From Mesorhizobium loti (GTDB lineage Bacteria > Pseudomonadota > Alphaproteobacteria > Rhizobiales > Rhizobiaceae), in NCBI RefSeq assembly GCF_003148495.1, contig NZ_QGGH01000016.1:45366-109365 (forward strand): a DNA stretch of 64,000 nucleotides, in the 5' to 3' direction. The position numbers and the translations under genes are program-made. Of the stretch, positions 1-9,600 are shown piece by piece (position 1 is the first letter of the stretch; each line of letters starts with the position of its first letter). The notes beneath the pieces are model-generated. The model saw only the letters and a list, made by a program, of their open reading frames with translations, searched no databases and was not told the DNA's origin.

Positions 1-1
1 C

Positions 2-1156
2 ATCGGTCCCGCTCTCGGTGGCGTCGTCGTTGCTTCCTTTGGCCCTTTGACGGCTTTCGCAGTGGCGACGCTTACATATCTGATGCTGCTGTGGACCATA
101 GGGCGCTGCAAATGGCATGTTCGCTCGTCACCGCTGCCGAGTGAACCATTGACCACGGCGATCCATGACGGAGCGCGCTTCACTGCCCTGTCATCCGAAA
201 TCAAGGCAGCAATTGCCCGCGGTGCCCTTTTTGGGCTGACGAGCATCTCTATACTAGCGCTCTTGCCTCTCGTCGCACGCGATCAGCTGGGGGGAGGGCC
301 AGTCGTTTACGGCATCCTGATGGCCGGCTTCGGGACCGGCGCCTTGTTCGCCGGCATCTGCAACAACATTCTGAGACGGAGGCTGTCCCAGGAACGTTTG
401 ACGACACTGTCGTGCATCGCCTGTGCGGCTTGTTGTCTATCGCTTGCTTTCACCCCCTCGGTGGCGGTGGCGGCTATCGCGCTGGCGCTCGGCGGCGCGG
501 GCTGGGTCGTGACCTGGACCGGGCTGGACGTAAGCGTCCAGTTGGCGAGTCCAAGGTGGGTCGTTGGTCGCACGCTCTCGATCTATTATGCCCTTTCATC
601 CGGCGGCATCGCGGCTGGCAGCTGGCTGTGGGGTACGGTGGCCGAGAGCTATTCGCTGAGCTCGGCTCTGGAGCTTTCAGGTGGCGCGCTGGTGCTGGTC
701 GCTGGCACCGGCTTCCTGCTGCCCATCCGTCAATGGAAAGATTCCGATCAGGCTCCTCTTGGCTTCGAAACGCCTCAGGTTGCCCTGGATTTGAAGCCCC
801 GAAGCGGGCCGATCGTCGCCAAGATCGAATATTCAATACCCGAAGCAAATGTCGAAGCGTTCCTGGAGCAGATGCGGGAACGGCGGCGAGTACAAAGCGG
901 CGTTGGTGCGCGACACTGGAATCTCCAGCGCGACCTCCAGCAGCCTTCGCGTTGGACAGAAACCTTCCGCACCCCGACCTGGATGGACTACCTTCGTCTG
1001 AACCACCGCCTTACGGCAGCCGACAAGGAGTTGGACCAGCGTCTCCTCGCATTGCACCTGGGAGATCTTCCTCCTCGAACCACGCTTGCGATCGAGCGGC
1101 CGACTGGAGCTGGCCGCAAGCGGGACCAATCGATGCGGTTCTTTTTCCGGCGTTGA
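2..1156 (+). CDS. MFS exporter with C-terminal monooxygenase-like domain (5' partial)
   Basis: The reading frame is open from base 2, so the true start lies outside the window. The first ~230 residues are hydrophobic transmembrane segments with MFS features (IGPALGG at the left edge, GFGTGALFAG near residue 110). After about residue 245 the protein becomes soluble, with SIPEANVEAFLEQMRERRR and RWTETFRTPTWMDYLRLN. This resembles the antibiotic-biosynthesis-monooxygenase-like tail carried by many MFS_3 (EntS-like) transporters. It would sit in the inner membrane and export a small molecule that cannot be named from sequence. It ends 360 bp before a cold-shock gene and shows no operon link to it. 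The family call is fairly safe; substrate is unknown. Confidence 0.75.
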   Translation: MGPALGGVVVASFGPLTAFAVATLTYLMLLWTIGRCKWHVRSSPLPSEPLTTAIHDGARFTALSSEIKAAIARGALFGLTSISILALLPLVARDQLGGGPVVYGILMAGFGTGALFAGICNNILRRRLSQERLTTLSCIACAACCLSLAFTPSVAVAAIALALGGAGWVVTWTGLDVSVQLASPRWVVGRTLSIYYALSSGGIAAGSWLWGTVAESYSLSSALELSGGALVLVAGTGFLLPIRQWKDSDQAPLGFETPQVALDLKPRSGPIVAKIEYSIPEANVEAFLEQMRERRRVQSGVGARHWNLQRDLQQPSRWTETFRTPTWMDYLRLNHRLTAADKELDQRLLALHLGDLPPRTTLAIERPTGAGRKRDQSMRFFFRR

Positions 1157-1515
1157 CATCCGTCCAGGCGTCCGCGCTGGTGAGACAGGATGGGTTGGAA
1201 ACGAGCCAACGCTCTCACCATCCGTTTTGCAGATCGGCTTCGATCCATTCGGGTGGTTGCCGAGCCGGCATTATGGGCGGCTCAGACGTATCCTTGTCGG
1301 AGAGATTCCTCGGCACTCGAGCGTCTTGCAGCGCGTTGCGCTCAAGCTCACCGGCACCTGTTCGGTGCGTTCCCAAACAGAGCAATGGCTTTTCGCGCCG
1401 CAACCCCGAGGTGGGCTTGTAATTTTCGTTTTTGCTGGGTTTAACTCTACGAAATATGAACAGGATCGGCTTCACGGCCCGTCTGGTTCGCACTGGCCAC
1501 AGGGAATACACAGAT
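1157..1515. other. Intergenic region upstream of the cold-shock gene
   Basis: No gene recognised. The last ~100 bases probably hold the promoter and the long 5' leader usual for cspA-type genes, but no clear -35/-10 pair was identified. Confidence 0.4.
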
Positions 1516-1728
1516 ATGGCGACCGGAACAGTGAAGTGGTTCAACAGCACCAAAGGTTTTGGCTTCATCCAGCCCGATGACGGCGGTCAGGACGTTTTCG
1601 TCCATATTTCAGCTGTAGAACGGGCTGGACTTTCAAACCTCGTTGATGGGCAGAAGATCAAGTACGAGATCGAGCAGGACCGCCGTAGCGGCAAGTCCTC
1701 CGCAGGTAGTCTCAGCAAGGTAGGCTGA
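1516..1728 (+). CDS. Cold-shock domain protein (CspA family)
   Basis: A 70-residue single cold-shock domain protein that would bind single-stranded RNA or DNA and act as an RNA chaperone. The start MATGTVKWFNSTKGFGFIQP contains RNP1 (KGFGFI) and is followed by RNP2 (VFVHIS). The ATG at 1516 gives the normal family length; an in-frame extension back to 1432 is not protein-like. The C-terminal end (SSAGSLSKVG) differs from the usual ending in -A-x-N-V-x, so the last ~10 codons may be altered. It lies alone between the exporter gene and the effector block. Confidence 0.9.
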   Translation: MATGTVKWFNSTKGFGFIQPDDGGQDVFVHISAVERAGLSNLVDGQKIKYEIEQDRRSGKSSAGSLSKVG

Positions 1729-2033
1729 TTTTCTCGTCGGACCCGCAGAGCGCGAAGGATAAGTCAAGCCGAAGGTACCATCGTCATTCGCGGGGCGTAT
1801 CGCGACGGACTCTCTTATATGAGACGATCCTGATGCGTCACGCAAACGGTGAATCACGAACGCTCTCGCCGCAAACCCTTCCGCCCGGAAATCTGCCCCG
1901 GTTACGGCTCGCGGCGTATCCCAGAGTTGGGAGAAGCTTCTGCCAGACTACAACTGTAACCTCATATCGGTTTAGCAGGTCAAGCGTCGGTGGTACCCTG
2001 ATTGGGTAACTTAACGACTTTGGAGGCCGAGCA
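1729..2033. other. Intergenic region before the first effector
   Basis: No gene seen. It holds the candidate vir box at 1949-1960 and, just before the effector start, a good ribosome site (GGAGG about 9 bases upstream of the ATG). Confidence 0.4.
1949..1960 (+). promoter_or_regulatory. Candidate vir box (VirG site) upstream of F-box effector
   Basis: TACAACTGTAAC matches the Agrobacterium-type vir box TNCAATTGAAAY except at two positions. It lies 74 bp before the effector start. A match of this quality can occur by chance; the location is the stronger argument. Confidence 0.4.
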
Positions 2034-2897
2034 ATGGATCGCGATAACAAACGGGCACGCGCAGCTGCAAGTTCATCCCAAGACGTGGGGAATCGCAGTA
2101 CCCTCCGTGACCTTCCATACGGACCATTGACCGATGTTGCAGAACGGCTGGTAAGCGCTAACCCGCGCGATACAGCGCGAAATCTTGGGACCTTCAAAGA
2201 ACTCGGGAGGCGAGAGCGCATAGCCGTTCGGGGCACTCGAACCGAGCCAGAAACTGACCTCGCGAAGTTTGAAACGCGGACCAATCAGCTTGGACGATCA
2301 GCCGTCGATCTGGGGGATAAATTGACTGCCGGGTTGGGACACACCCCGGATGAAGTAGCATTGGAGCAATTCAGAGCAGTCAGTAACGTGTCTCATTACC
2401 TTCGGCCAGAGACACAAGATAGTATTGTTAATCGCATTGGCAACATGGACCCACCTTCGCAAGCTATCGGAGCGCTTTACGCTGCGCAAAACTTCAGCAA
2501 GTTTAACGCTGAAAATAAAGCTCGCATTTTTGATCAGGCCGCTGAATTGGCTACCGATCCGGATGGCCACGTCAGGTCGACAGCATCCAATGCTATGTAC
2601 GCGATGTATCACCAGTTGGATCCAAATCAACAGGCCCAAGCTCACTCGATTCCCGGCATGCAAGACATCTTGCCGCAGATGCCTCCTCCGCGGCATGCAG
2701 CAGAGGAACGCAGTGCGGATCTGGACGCCCACATAGCAGGTATTGGGGCTGCAGTCCGTGATACAGTTGGCCCGCAAACCTCCCACGAACAGCTGCAGCG
2801 GGGTGGTCAAGTCGGCCGGGACATAAGCCACTCCTACAATCACGCCCGAGAGGATCTAATGGAGGCTAGGAGAAGCAGAGATCGCACCGGCCGTTGA
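2034..2897 (+). CDS. VirF-like F-box effector of the VirB/D4 system
   Basis: A 287-residue protein predicted to enter the plant cell. Residues ~24-75 (TLRDLPYGPLTDVAERL, then NPRDTARN and AVRGTRTEP) align with the F-box region of Agrobacterium VirF, which recruits host Skp1 to an SCF ubiquitin ligase. The C-terminus (HAREDLMEARRSRDRTGR) resembles the VirF export signal ARAELMSADRPRSTRGL, an Arg-rich tail used by VirB/D4 substrates. The last ~98 residues are nearly repeated in the effector at 4894. It is probably the counterpart of M. loti Msi061, recalled as a VirF-related T4SS substrate. ATG at 2034 has GGAGG upstream. virD4 follows on the same strand. The host target is not deducible. Confidence 0.85.
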   Translation: MDRDNKRARAAASSSQDVGNRSTLRDLPYGPLTDVAERLVSANPRDTARNLGTFKELGRRERIAVRGTRTEPETDLAKFETRTNQLGRSAVDLGDKLTAGLGHTPDEVALEQFRAVSNVSHYLRPETQDSIVNRIGNMDPPSQAIGALYAAQNFSKFNAENKARIFDQAAELATDPDGHVRSTASNAMYAMYHQLDPNQQAQAHSIPGMQDILPQMPPPRHAAEERSADLDAHIAGIGAAVRDTVGPQTSHEQLQRGGQVGRDISHSYNHAREDLMEARRSRDRTGR

Positions 2898-3014
2898 GGT
2901 CTCGGCCATGGCAGTAACGCTTCCTCTCCCGAATTCCGTTCACGGCCTTGCTGTTTCCAATTCCCTGGCCGTCGACGTAGCTGCCTAGTGAAACTTTCAA
3001 AATCCACGTCTGCC

Positions 3015-3044
3015 GGGTGGCGCGATGCAAGCATCGCACCACCC
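3015..3044. repeat. Inverted repeat upstream of virD4
   Basis: Two 14-base arms, GGGTGGCGCGATGC and GCATCGCACCACCC, pair at 13 of 14 positions around AA. It lies between the first effector and virD4, about 100 bp before virD4. No T-tract follows, so it is not a standard terminator; it could be an operator or processing hairpin. Confidence 0.5.
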
Positions 3045-3141
3045 GCTGCGGCATCGATCTGTCGAGCGTCGGCATCGCGCGACCTCGGTTCGGTGTCAAA
3101 AGCAAGCGCAGCATCAGCACGGCTAATTCGGCCATGGAACA

Positions 3142-4833
3142 ATGTCTTCTACAAAAACGACGTCCCCCAACATAGCCATTAGCATCGCGTGCTCACTCGC
3201 CTTGGGGTTCTGTGCGGCAAGTCTGTACGCAACCTTCCGCCACGGGGGTAGCGGCGAGGCTCTGATGGCGTTTGATGTCCGTGCCTTTTGGTTTGAGACG
3301 CCCTTCTATTTGGGTTTCGCAACCCCCGTTTTCTATCAGGGCGCGGCTATCGTGCTCTCGACATCCGCGGTTGTCTTGCTGATTCAGCAGTTCGTATTGC
3401 GCCGCAAGCTCGAACACCACGGGACCGCTCGTTGGGCTCGAGTGGATGAAATGCGACGCACGGGATATCTGCGACGATACCGTGGCGTGACAGGGCCGGT
3501 CTTCGGGAAGACGAGTGGTCCTTTCTGGCCTGGCTATTACCTGACCAATGGCGAGCAGCCTCACAGCCTCATCGTTGCGCCGACCCGCGCTGGCAAGGGT
3601 GTCGGCATAGTCATTCCAACGCTACTTACATTTAAAGGCTCTGTGATAGCTCTGGACGTCAAGGGGGAGCTCTTTGAGCTCACATCGAGGGCGCGTAAAG
3701 CCGCAGGCCACGAAGTGTTCAAATTCGCGCCACTGGATTCAGAGCGGCGCACAAACTGCTACAATCCACTGTTGGATCTCATAGCACTGCATCCACAGCA
3801 GCAATTCACCGAAGCCCGCCGCTTGGCCGCGAACCTGATTACGGCCAAGGGGGAGGGGGCGGAAGGTTTCGTCAGCGGCGCGCGAGATATCTTTGTCGCG
3901 GGGATCCTTGCCTGCATCGAGCGGGGCACGCCAACAATCGGCGCCGTCTATGATCTGTTCGCTCAGCCGGGGGAGAAGTTTAAGCTCTTCGCGCAGCTCG
4001 CCATGGAGACCCGGAACAAAGAGGCACAACGCATCTTCGACGACATGGCGGGGAACGACACGAAAATCCTAACCTCCTACACGTCCGTGCTCGGCGATGG
4101 CGGGCTCAACTTGTGGGCGGATCCGGCTGTCAAGGCGGCTACAAGTCGCTCGGACTTTTCGGTCTATGATCTTCGCCGTCGCAGAACGTGCATCTATCTT
4201 TGCGTTGGTCCGAACGACCTTGAGGTGATCGCGCCTTTGATACGCTTATTTTTTCAGCAAACCGTTTCAATTCTACAGCGGTCGCTGCCCCGCCAGGACG
4301 AAAAGCACGAGGTTCTCTTTCTGCTCGATGAGTTCAAGCACTTGGGGAAGCTGGAGGCGATCGAGACCGCAATTACGACTATCGCGGGCTACAAGGGGCG
4401 TTTCATGCTCATCATCCAAAGCCTTTCGGCACTAACGGGGGCTTATGGAGAGGCTGGTAAGCAGAATTTTCTCAGCAATACCGGACTGCAAGTGTTCATG
4501 GCCACGGCCGATGACGAGACTCCAACCTACATTTCCAAAGCCATCGGTGAATACACGTTTGAAGCCAAATCGATTTCCTACAGCCAGTCGCGAGCGTTCG
4601 ACCGGAACATTCAGAATTCGTTTCAAGGTGCGCCGCTGCTGCGTCCCGAACAGGTTCGGCTGCTCAATGACGAGTACGAGATTGTTCTCATCAAAGGTCT
4701 GCCACCATTGCAATTGAGGAAGGTGCGATATTTTTCGGACCGCATCCTTAAACGCATCTTTGAAAGCCAGACAGGCGCCCTCCCGGAGCCGGCACCCTTG
4801 ATGGAAGCTCATCCAGATGACACTGACGGTTAA
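3142..4833 (+). CDS. virD4: VirD4 coupling protein of the effector T4SS
   Basis: The 563-residue inner-membrane ATPase selects substrates for the VirB channel. Two N-terminal membrane segments are followed by Walker A at about residue 149 (APTRAGKGVGIVIPTLL) and Walker B (VLFLLDEFKHLG). The similarity to Agrobacterium VirD4 is very close along the whole body (e.g. KGSVIALDVKGELFELTSRA, TATADDETPTYISKAIG-type core). It ends at LPEPAPLMEAHPDDTDG and therefore lacks the long acidic tail of Agrobacterium VirD4 (about 650 residues). It sits between two effector genes, apart from virB1-11. The 3' ~240 bp is repeated at 6283-6577, where the tail differs. Confidence 0.96.
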   Translation: MSSTKTTSPNIAISIACSLALGFCAASLYATFRHGGSGEALMAFDVRAFWFETPFYLGFATPVFYQGAAIVLSTSAVVLLIQQFVLRRKLEHHGTARWARVDEMRRTGYLRRYRGVTGPVFGKTSGPFWPGYYLTNGEQPHSLIVAPTRAGKGVGIVIPTLLTFKGSVIALDVKGELFELTSRARKAAGHEVFKFAPLDSERRTNCYNPLLDLIALHPQQQFTEARRLAANLITAKGEGAEGFVSGARDIFVAGILACIERGTPTIGAVYDLFAQPGEKFKLFAQLAMETRNKEAQRIFDDMAGNDTKILTSYTSVLGDGGLNLWADPAVKAATSRSDFSVYDLRRRRTCIYLCVGPNDLEVIAPLIRLFFQQTVSILQRSLPRQDEKHEVLFLLDEFKHLGKLEAIETAITTIAGYKGRFMLIIQSLSALTGAYGEAGKQNFLSNTGLQVFMATADDETPTYISKAIGEYTFEAKSISYSQSRAFDRNIQNSFQGAPLLRPEQVRLLNDEYEIVLIKGLPPLQLRKVRYFSDRILKRIFESQTGALPEPAPLMEAHPDDTDG

Positions 4834-4893
4834 GCGCCCGTCTCGCGTATCCCGTCCCTCGGCGATCAGAAACTCCACTACAGGTGAACGGCT

Positions 4894-6228
4894 ATGGGAA
4901 TTTGCATCTCCAAATCCTCCGGATCGACTCGACATGCCACATATGACACGGAAGAGTCGCCGCGAGAATCCACGGCAGCGCTGAAGGTCTCCGTGGGCAC
5001 GCCTGCCGACAGGTTGCGACGGGGCGGAGATGCGCCTCTGGAGCCACATCAGATCCAGCAGGCCGCCTATCATATGGGAGCGTGTGTCGTCGGTGACGAC
5101 GTCACCAGCCCGATAAGACTCGCGACAGCGGGGCAAACAGTTCACGACGTTCGCCTGCTGCTCAAGCATGGCCGGGGAAACGTTAAGGTGGACGACATTC
5201 CCTCTCACGGCCACAACAGCATCGGATCGTCGGTTGCAATGATGGGAGCAGACGACAACATTAAGGTTGCAGTGGCCGTAGTCATGGGAGCGGCGTGCTG
5301 CAATCAGACCGCTCCCCTTTCCGCTATCGTCCACGCCCCACACATGGCGGCCGACGAGCGGAGTATGACCTCTAGTGCTTCCGTGTCAATGAAAGAGATA
5401 ACCGACGAAGGTGATGAGATCCCAGTCAAGGCGGGTCACATTTGGAACGAACTGCGGCGCGGAAGCCGCGACCCGAGGTCGACCGTGGTTATGGATGCCT
5501 GGGCCAACGGTCCCGCTGTTCGGTTGAAAGACAGCGCATGGAGCGGAGTGCCGGTCAAGGAAGGTCATTGGTCGATGGACAAAAGCACCGCCGAATTCCT
5601 GAAAAACCGTGTTGAGGGGTTGATTCCGTTCGTGCATCCGGACACAAATGAACAGACTGCCAACGATTTGCGCCGGAAGCAAAACGCACCCGTATCGTGG
5701 AAAAAATATGCAGAAGTACAAGTGATCTCACCCGAGTTCGCTGATAGTGTACGCAACGCATTGTCCCGTATTCCTGAAGACCAACAAAAGGAAATCGCAT
5801 CACTGATGATTCAGGGAGCCTACGGAATGGATCCTTCCTCGCGCACGCACCAAGACGCAGTGGAATCAGTTCTGGTGGCCGCCAACCAACTGGACTCGCT
5901 GCCCCGGCCTCCTGTCGCGCCGCCGGAATTGGCGGTGTATCACCAGTTCGACGCAAATCAACAGGCCCAAGCTCACGCAGTTCCCGGCATGCAAGATATC
6001 TTGCCGCACATGCCTCCGCCGCGGCATGCAGTAGAGGAACGGAATGCGAATTTGGACGACCACATAGCAGGTATTGCGGCTTCAGTCCGTGATACAGTAG
6101 GCCCGCAAACCTCCCGTCAACAGCTGCGGCGGGGTGGTGAAATCGGGCAGTCCCTAAGTCACCCCTATAATCACGCCCGCGAGGATCTAATGGCTGCCTC
6201 CAGAAGCAGAGATCGCTCCGGCCGTTGA
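4894..6228 (+). CDS. HopX/XopE-like transglutaminase-fold effector with VirB/D4 signal
   Basis: A 444-residue predicted effector. It begins MGICISKSS, a eukaryotic N-myristoylation motif (Gly2, Ser6) with Cys4 as a possible palmitoylation site, as in Xanthomonas XopE proteins. Residues ~84-105 (VHDVRLLLKHGRGNVKVD) match the conserved block of AvrPphE/HopX (ALPFGRGNIDVD). The catalytic triad of that family can be placed: Cys136 (GAACCNQTA), His182 (GHIWNEL) and Asp201 (VVMDAWANGPAV, against IVMDPWSNGAAI). Residues ~347-444 are nearly the same as the end of the F-box effector at 2034 and finish in HAREDLMAASRSRDRSGR, a VirF-type export tail. It starts 60 bp after virD4, probably co-transcribed. 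HopX/XopE proteins are normally type III effectors, so the fusion to a type IV signal is notable. Confidence 0.85.
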   Translation: MGICISKSSGSTRHATYDTEESPRESTAALKVSVGTPADRLRRGGDAPLEPHQIQQAAYHMGACVVGDDVTSPIRLATAGQTVHDVRLLLKHGRGNVKVDDIPSHGHNSIGSSVAMMGADDNIKVAVAVVMGAACCNQTAPLSAIVHAPHMAADERSMTSSASVSMKEITDEGDEIPVKAGHIWNELRRGSRDPRSTVVMDAWANGPAVRLKDSAWSGVPVKEGHWSMDKSTAEFLKNRVEGLIPFVHPDTNEQTANDLRRKQNAPVSWKKYAEVQVISPEFADSVRNALSRIPEDQQKEIASLMIQGAYGMDPSSRTHQDAVESVLVAANQLDSLPRPPVAPPELAVYHQFDANQQAQAHAVPGMQDILPHMPPPRHAVEERNANLDDHIAGIAASVRDTVGPQTSRQQLRRGGEIGQSLSHPYNHAREDLMAASRSRDRSGR

Positions 6229-6282
6229 GGTCTCGGCCATGGTAAGTGACGGTTTCTCCTCGAATCCCGTTCACGGCCTTGC

Positions 6283-6577
6283 CAGCCAGGCGCGAACGTT
6301 CGATTGGAACATTCAGAATTCGCATCAAGGTGCACCGCTGCTGCGTCCCGAACAGGTTCGGCTGCTCGATGAAGACTACGAGATTGTTCTCATCAAAGGC
6401 CTGCCACCATTGCAATTGAGGAAGGTGCGATATTTTTCGGACCGCATCCTTAAACGCATCTTCGAAAGCCAGACAGGCGCCCTCCCGGAGCCGGTACCCT
6501 TGACGATAGCGGACGAGGGGCTCTCGGCAGAATCTCAACTCGATGACCCGCTGCGTGAATTGGCGCAGGATTTTTGA
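6283..6577 (+). pseudogene. Truncated second copy of the virD4 3' end
   Basis: From about 6283 the sequence repeats virD4 4583-4800 with few changes (NIQNSHQGAPLLRPEQVRLL, DRILKRIFESQTGALPEP). The copy lacks everything before the last ~85 codons, including both Walker motifs, so it cannot work as a coupling protein. The stretch just before it, 6228-6282, repeats the sequence that follows the first effector (2897-2957). After LPEP the copy continues with a different tail, ending LDDPLRELAQDF. It is the remains of a duplicated effector-virD4 unit. Confidence 0.85.
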
Positions 6578-6602
6578 CGATACAGTTTGATGCGAGGCTA
6601 AT

Positions 6603-9600
6603 GTGGACCAGCGAAATAGTAATCCATCCCGTGTAACAGCTTTGCCGCAGGTGCAGGACGCCGGCTTGGAAGAGGATCAAGCGGTCCAGGCCAGGCAAGT
6701 GGGCGTTGAGCAGCACCTTGCCGAGGCCCGGAGGCTGTTCGATCAAGCTGACGAGTCGCCAACCAATCCAGAGGAGCTTCAGCGACTGGACCAGGGGCTC
6801 CGCGAAGTGCTTCAGCAATGGCAGGATGAGCAAGCCGCCTCGCCTTCTTTCAGCGCTGAGGTTCCCGAGGCGCTCCGGCCGCTGTTCGATGATCGAGCTC
6901 ACCAGCCGCCAACCAATGCAGAGGAGCTTCTGCGACTGGAACAGGGGTTCCGCGAAGTGCTTCAGCAGCGGCAGGATGATCAAGCCGCCTCGTCTTCGCT
7001 CAGCAACCCAGGGATGCGTGCTGGACCGGAGGACCCCAATAGAAGCGTGTCGGAGGCTTTCGCAACATCTGGGCACGCCGGAGTTCAGGCCGCCGCCCCG
7101 CCAGTCTTGGCTGCCAGCCAACAGCAGATCCGGCCCTCGCCGGATGCGCTCGACCAGGGCAACCACCTGCCACCCCAGGGGGGCATCATCAACAATGAAC
7201 ATTCCACACCGCTGTTGCGGCCAGCGGAGAGGCAGAGGGCCGTGGATAGGCCGCAAGCCGTCGCCATTCAGCAGCAGCCGAGCGAAATCGGCAATTCAGG
7301 CGGCCGCATGCCGATGCAGCCCCCCATGCAGCAATTGGGTGAATTGCCATTGCAAGGGGTACCGGTTCAAGGGACAGGGTCCGAACACATCGGAAGGCTG
7401 CATGCGGGAGCCGCGCCCTCAGCAAGGTCCGAGGCGCCCCCGGCTGCGATCGAGGACTCCATAAACGTTTCGTTCGCCGTCCCCAAAGACTTCTCCCATG
7501 GGACTCAACGCGTCCCAGACGCAATGCTCTCTTTCTTGGACCGCCCTGGCCCCTTGCCGGATGCTAGCCAAGCGCGGCAAGCGGGCTTTGAGCAGCACGT
7601 GGCCGAGCCGCGCCGAGCCGACCCTTTTGCGAGTGGCGCCCGTGCTTCCCGCTATCACCATCTGTCCGACGAACACCGGGACCTTATTGATAGAGCGATC
7701 GCCCACTCCCAGGAAAAATATGGCGAGACCACGGCCCGAAAATACACGTTTGCACTTCGCCGGTTGGCGAATGATCTCAGCGCTCGTGGCCAAGCGACCG
7801 ATCTAAGAAATCACAAATCCCTGGTCGATCACGTCGGTGCCTTCTTTCCGAAAGACGTTGATATGAAGAGCGCGTTGAAGGCCCTGCGTGCGTATCATGA
7901 GCCGGGCTATTCAGCGACTGCTGGCGGCCCTGCTGCCAGCTATCCCCATCTGTCCGCCGAACACCGGGATGTTATTGATAAGGCGATCGACCGCGCTGCG
8001 GCTCAGCAAAACCAGAGCGCGGACACGCTGCGAATATACTCGAATGCGCTTCGCCGATTGGCGAATGATCTCGGCGCTCGTGGCCAAGCGACTGATCTAA
8101 AAAATCACCAATCCCTGGTCGATCACCTCGATACTTTCTTTCCGAATGACCAGAGCATTAAAACGGCGTTGAACGTCCTGCGTGCGTATCATGATCCGGG
8201 CTATGCAGCGACTGGCTGGTGGCCAGCGGCGGTGCCTTCAAAGCCAGATGCGCGTATCTTGGAAAAATTAAGCAGTGACAGCGAGTTGGCCTTAAGCACC
8301 CGTGTCGTCTATGGTCGTCTTCTTCGCAGATTTTCTGAGCAGCTTGAGAGTCGGGGCCAGACGATCTCTGGGATGGATCACAATTCGCGGACCGAACTCG
8401 CCGAGGCGTTGTTTCCAGGCAACAAGAAACTCCGCTTGGCGCTGCAGCGGGTTCACAATGCGGAGATTCCCGAGGCCTTGCGGCCGCTGTTCGATAATCG
8501 AGCTCACAAGCCGCCAACCAATCCAGAGGAGCTTCTGCGACTGGAACAGGAGTTCCGCGAAGTGCTTCAGCAGCGGCAGGATGATCAAGCCGCCTCGTCT
8601 TCGCTCAGCAACCCAGGGATGCGTGCTGGACCGGAGGACCCCAATAGAAGCGTGTCGGACGCTTTCGCAACATCTGGGCACGCCGGAGTTCAGGCCGCCG
8701 CTCCGCCAGTCTTGGCTGCCAGCCAACAGCAGATCCGGCCCTCGCCGGATGCGCTTGACCAGGGCAACCACCTGCCACCCCAGGGGGGCATCATCAACAA
8801 CGAACATTCCACAGCGCTGTTCCGGCCAGCGAAGAGGCAGAGGGCCCTGAATACGCCGCAAGCCGCCGCCATTCAGCAGCAGCCGCGCGAAATCGGCAAT
8901 TCAGGCGGCCGCGTGCCGATGCAGCCTCCCATGCGGCAATTGGGTGAATTGCCATTGCAAGGGGTACCGGTTCAAGGGACAGGGTCCGAACACATCGGAA
9001 GGCTGCATGCGGAGGCCGCGCCCTCCGCAAGGGCTGAGGCACCCCCCGCTGCCATCGAGAACTCCATAAACGTCTCATTCGCCGTCCCCCAAGGCTTCTC
9101 CCATGGGACCCAACGCGTCCCAGACGCGATGCTCTCTTCCTTGAACCGCCCTGGCCCCTTGCCGGATGCTGGCCAAGCGCGGCAAGCGGGTTTTGAGCAG
9201 CACGTGGCCGAGCCGCGCCGAGCCGAACCTGTCGCGAGTGGCGCCCGTGCCACCGGCTATCCCCATTTGTCCGACGAACACCGGGACCTTATCGATAAGG
9301 CGATCGCCCACGCTGCGGCTCAGCAAAAATATAGCGAGAGCACGGTCCTAAAATACAGGTATGCACTTCGCCGGTTGGCAAATGATCTCGGCGCTCGTGG
9401 CCAAGCGACCGATCTAAAAAATCACCAATCCCTGGTCGATCACCTCGATGCTTTCTTTCCGAAAAGCGATGATATGAAGAGCGCGTTGCACGTCCTGCGT
9501 GCGTATCATGAGCCGGGCTATTCAGCGTCTGTTGGTGCCCCGGCTAACCGCTATCCCCACTTGTCCGACGAACACCGGGACGTGATTGATAAGGCGATCG

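Noticed and set aside
2985..3005. Possible vir box (CTTTCAAAATCC) upstream of virD4
   Set aside because: Only one half agrees with the reverse vir box; the core AATTG is missing.
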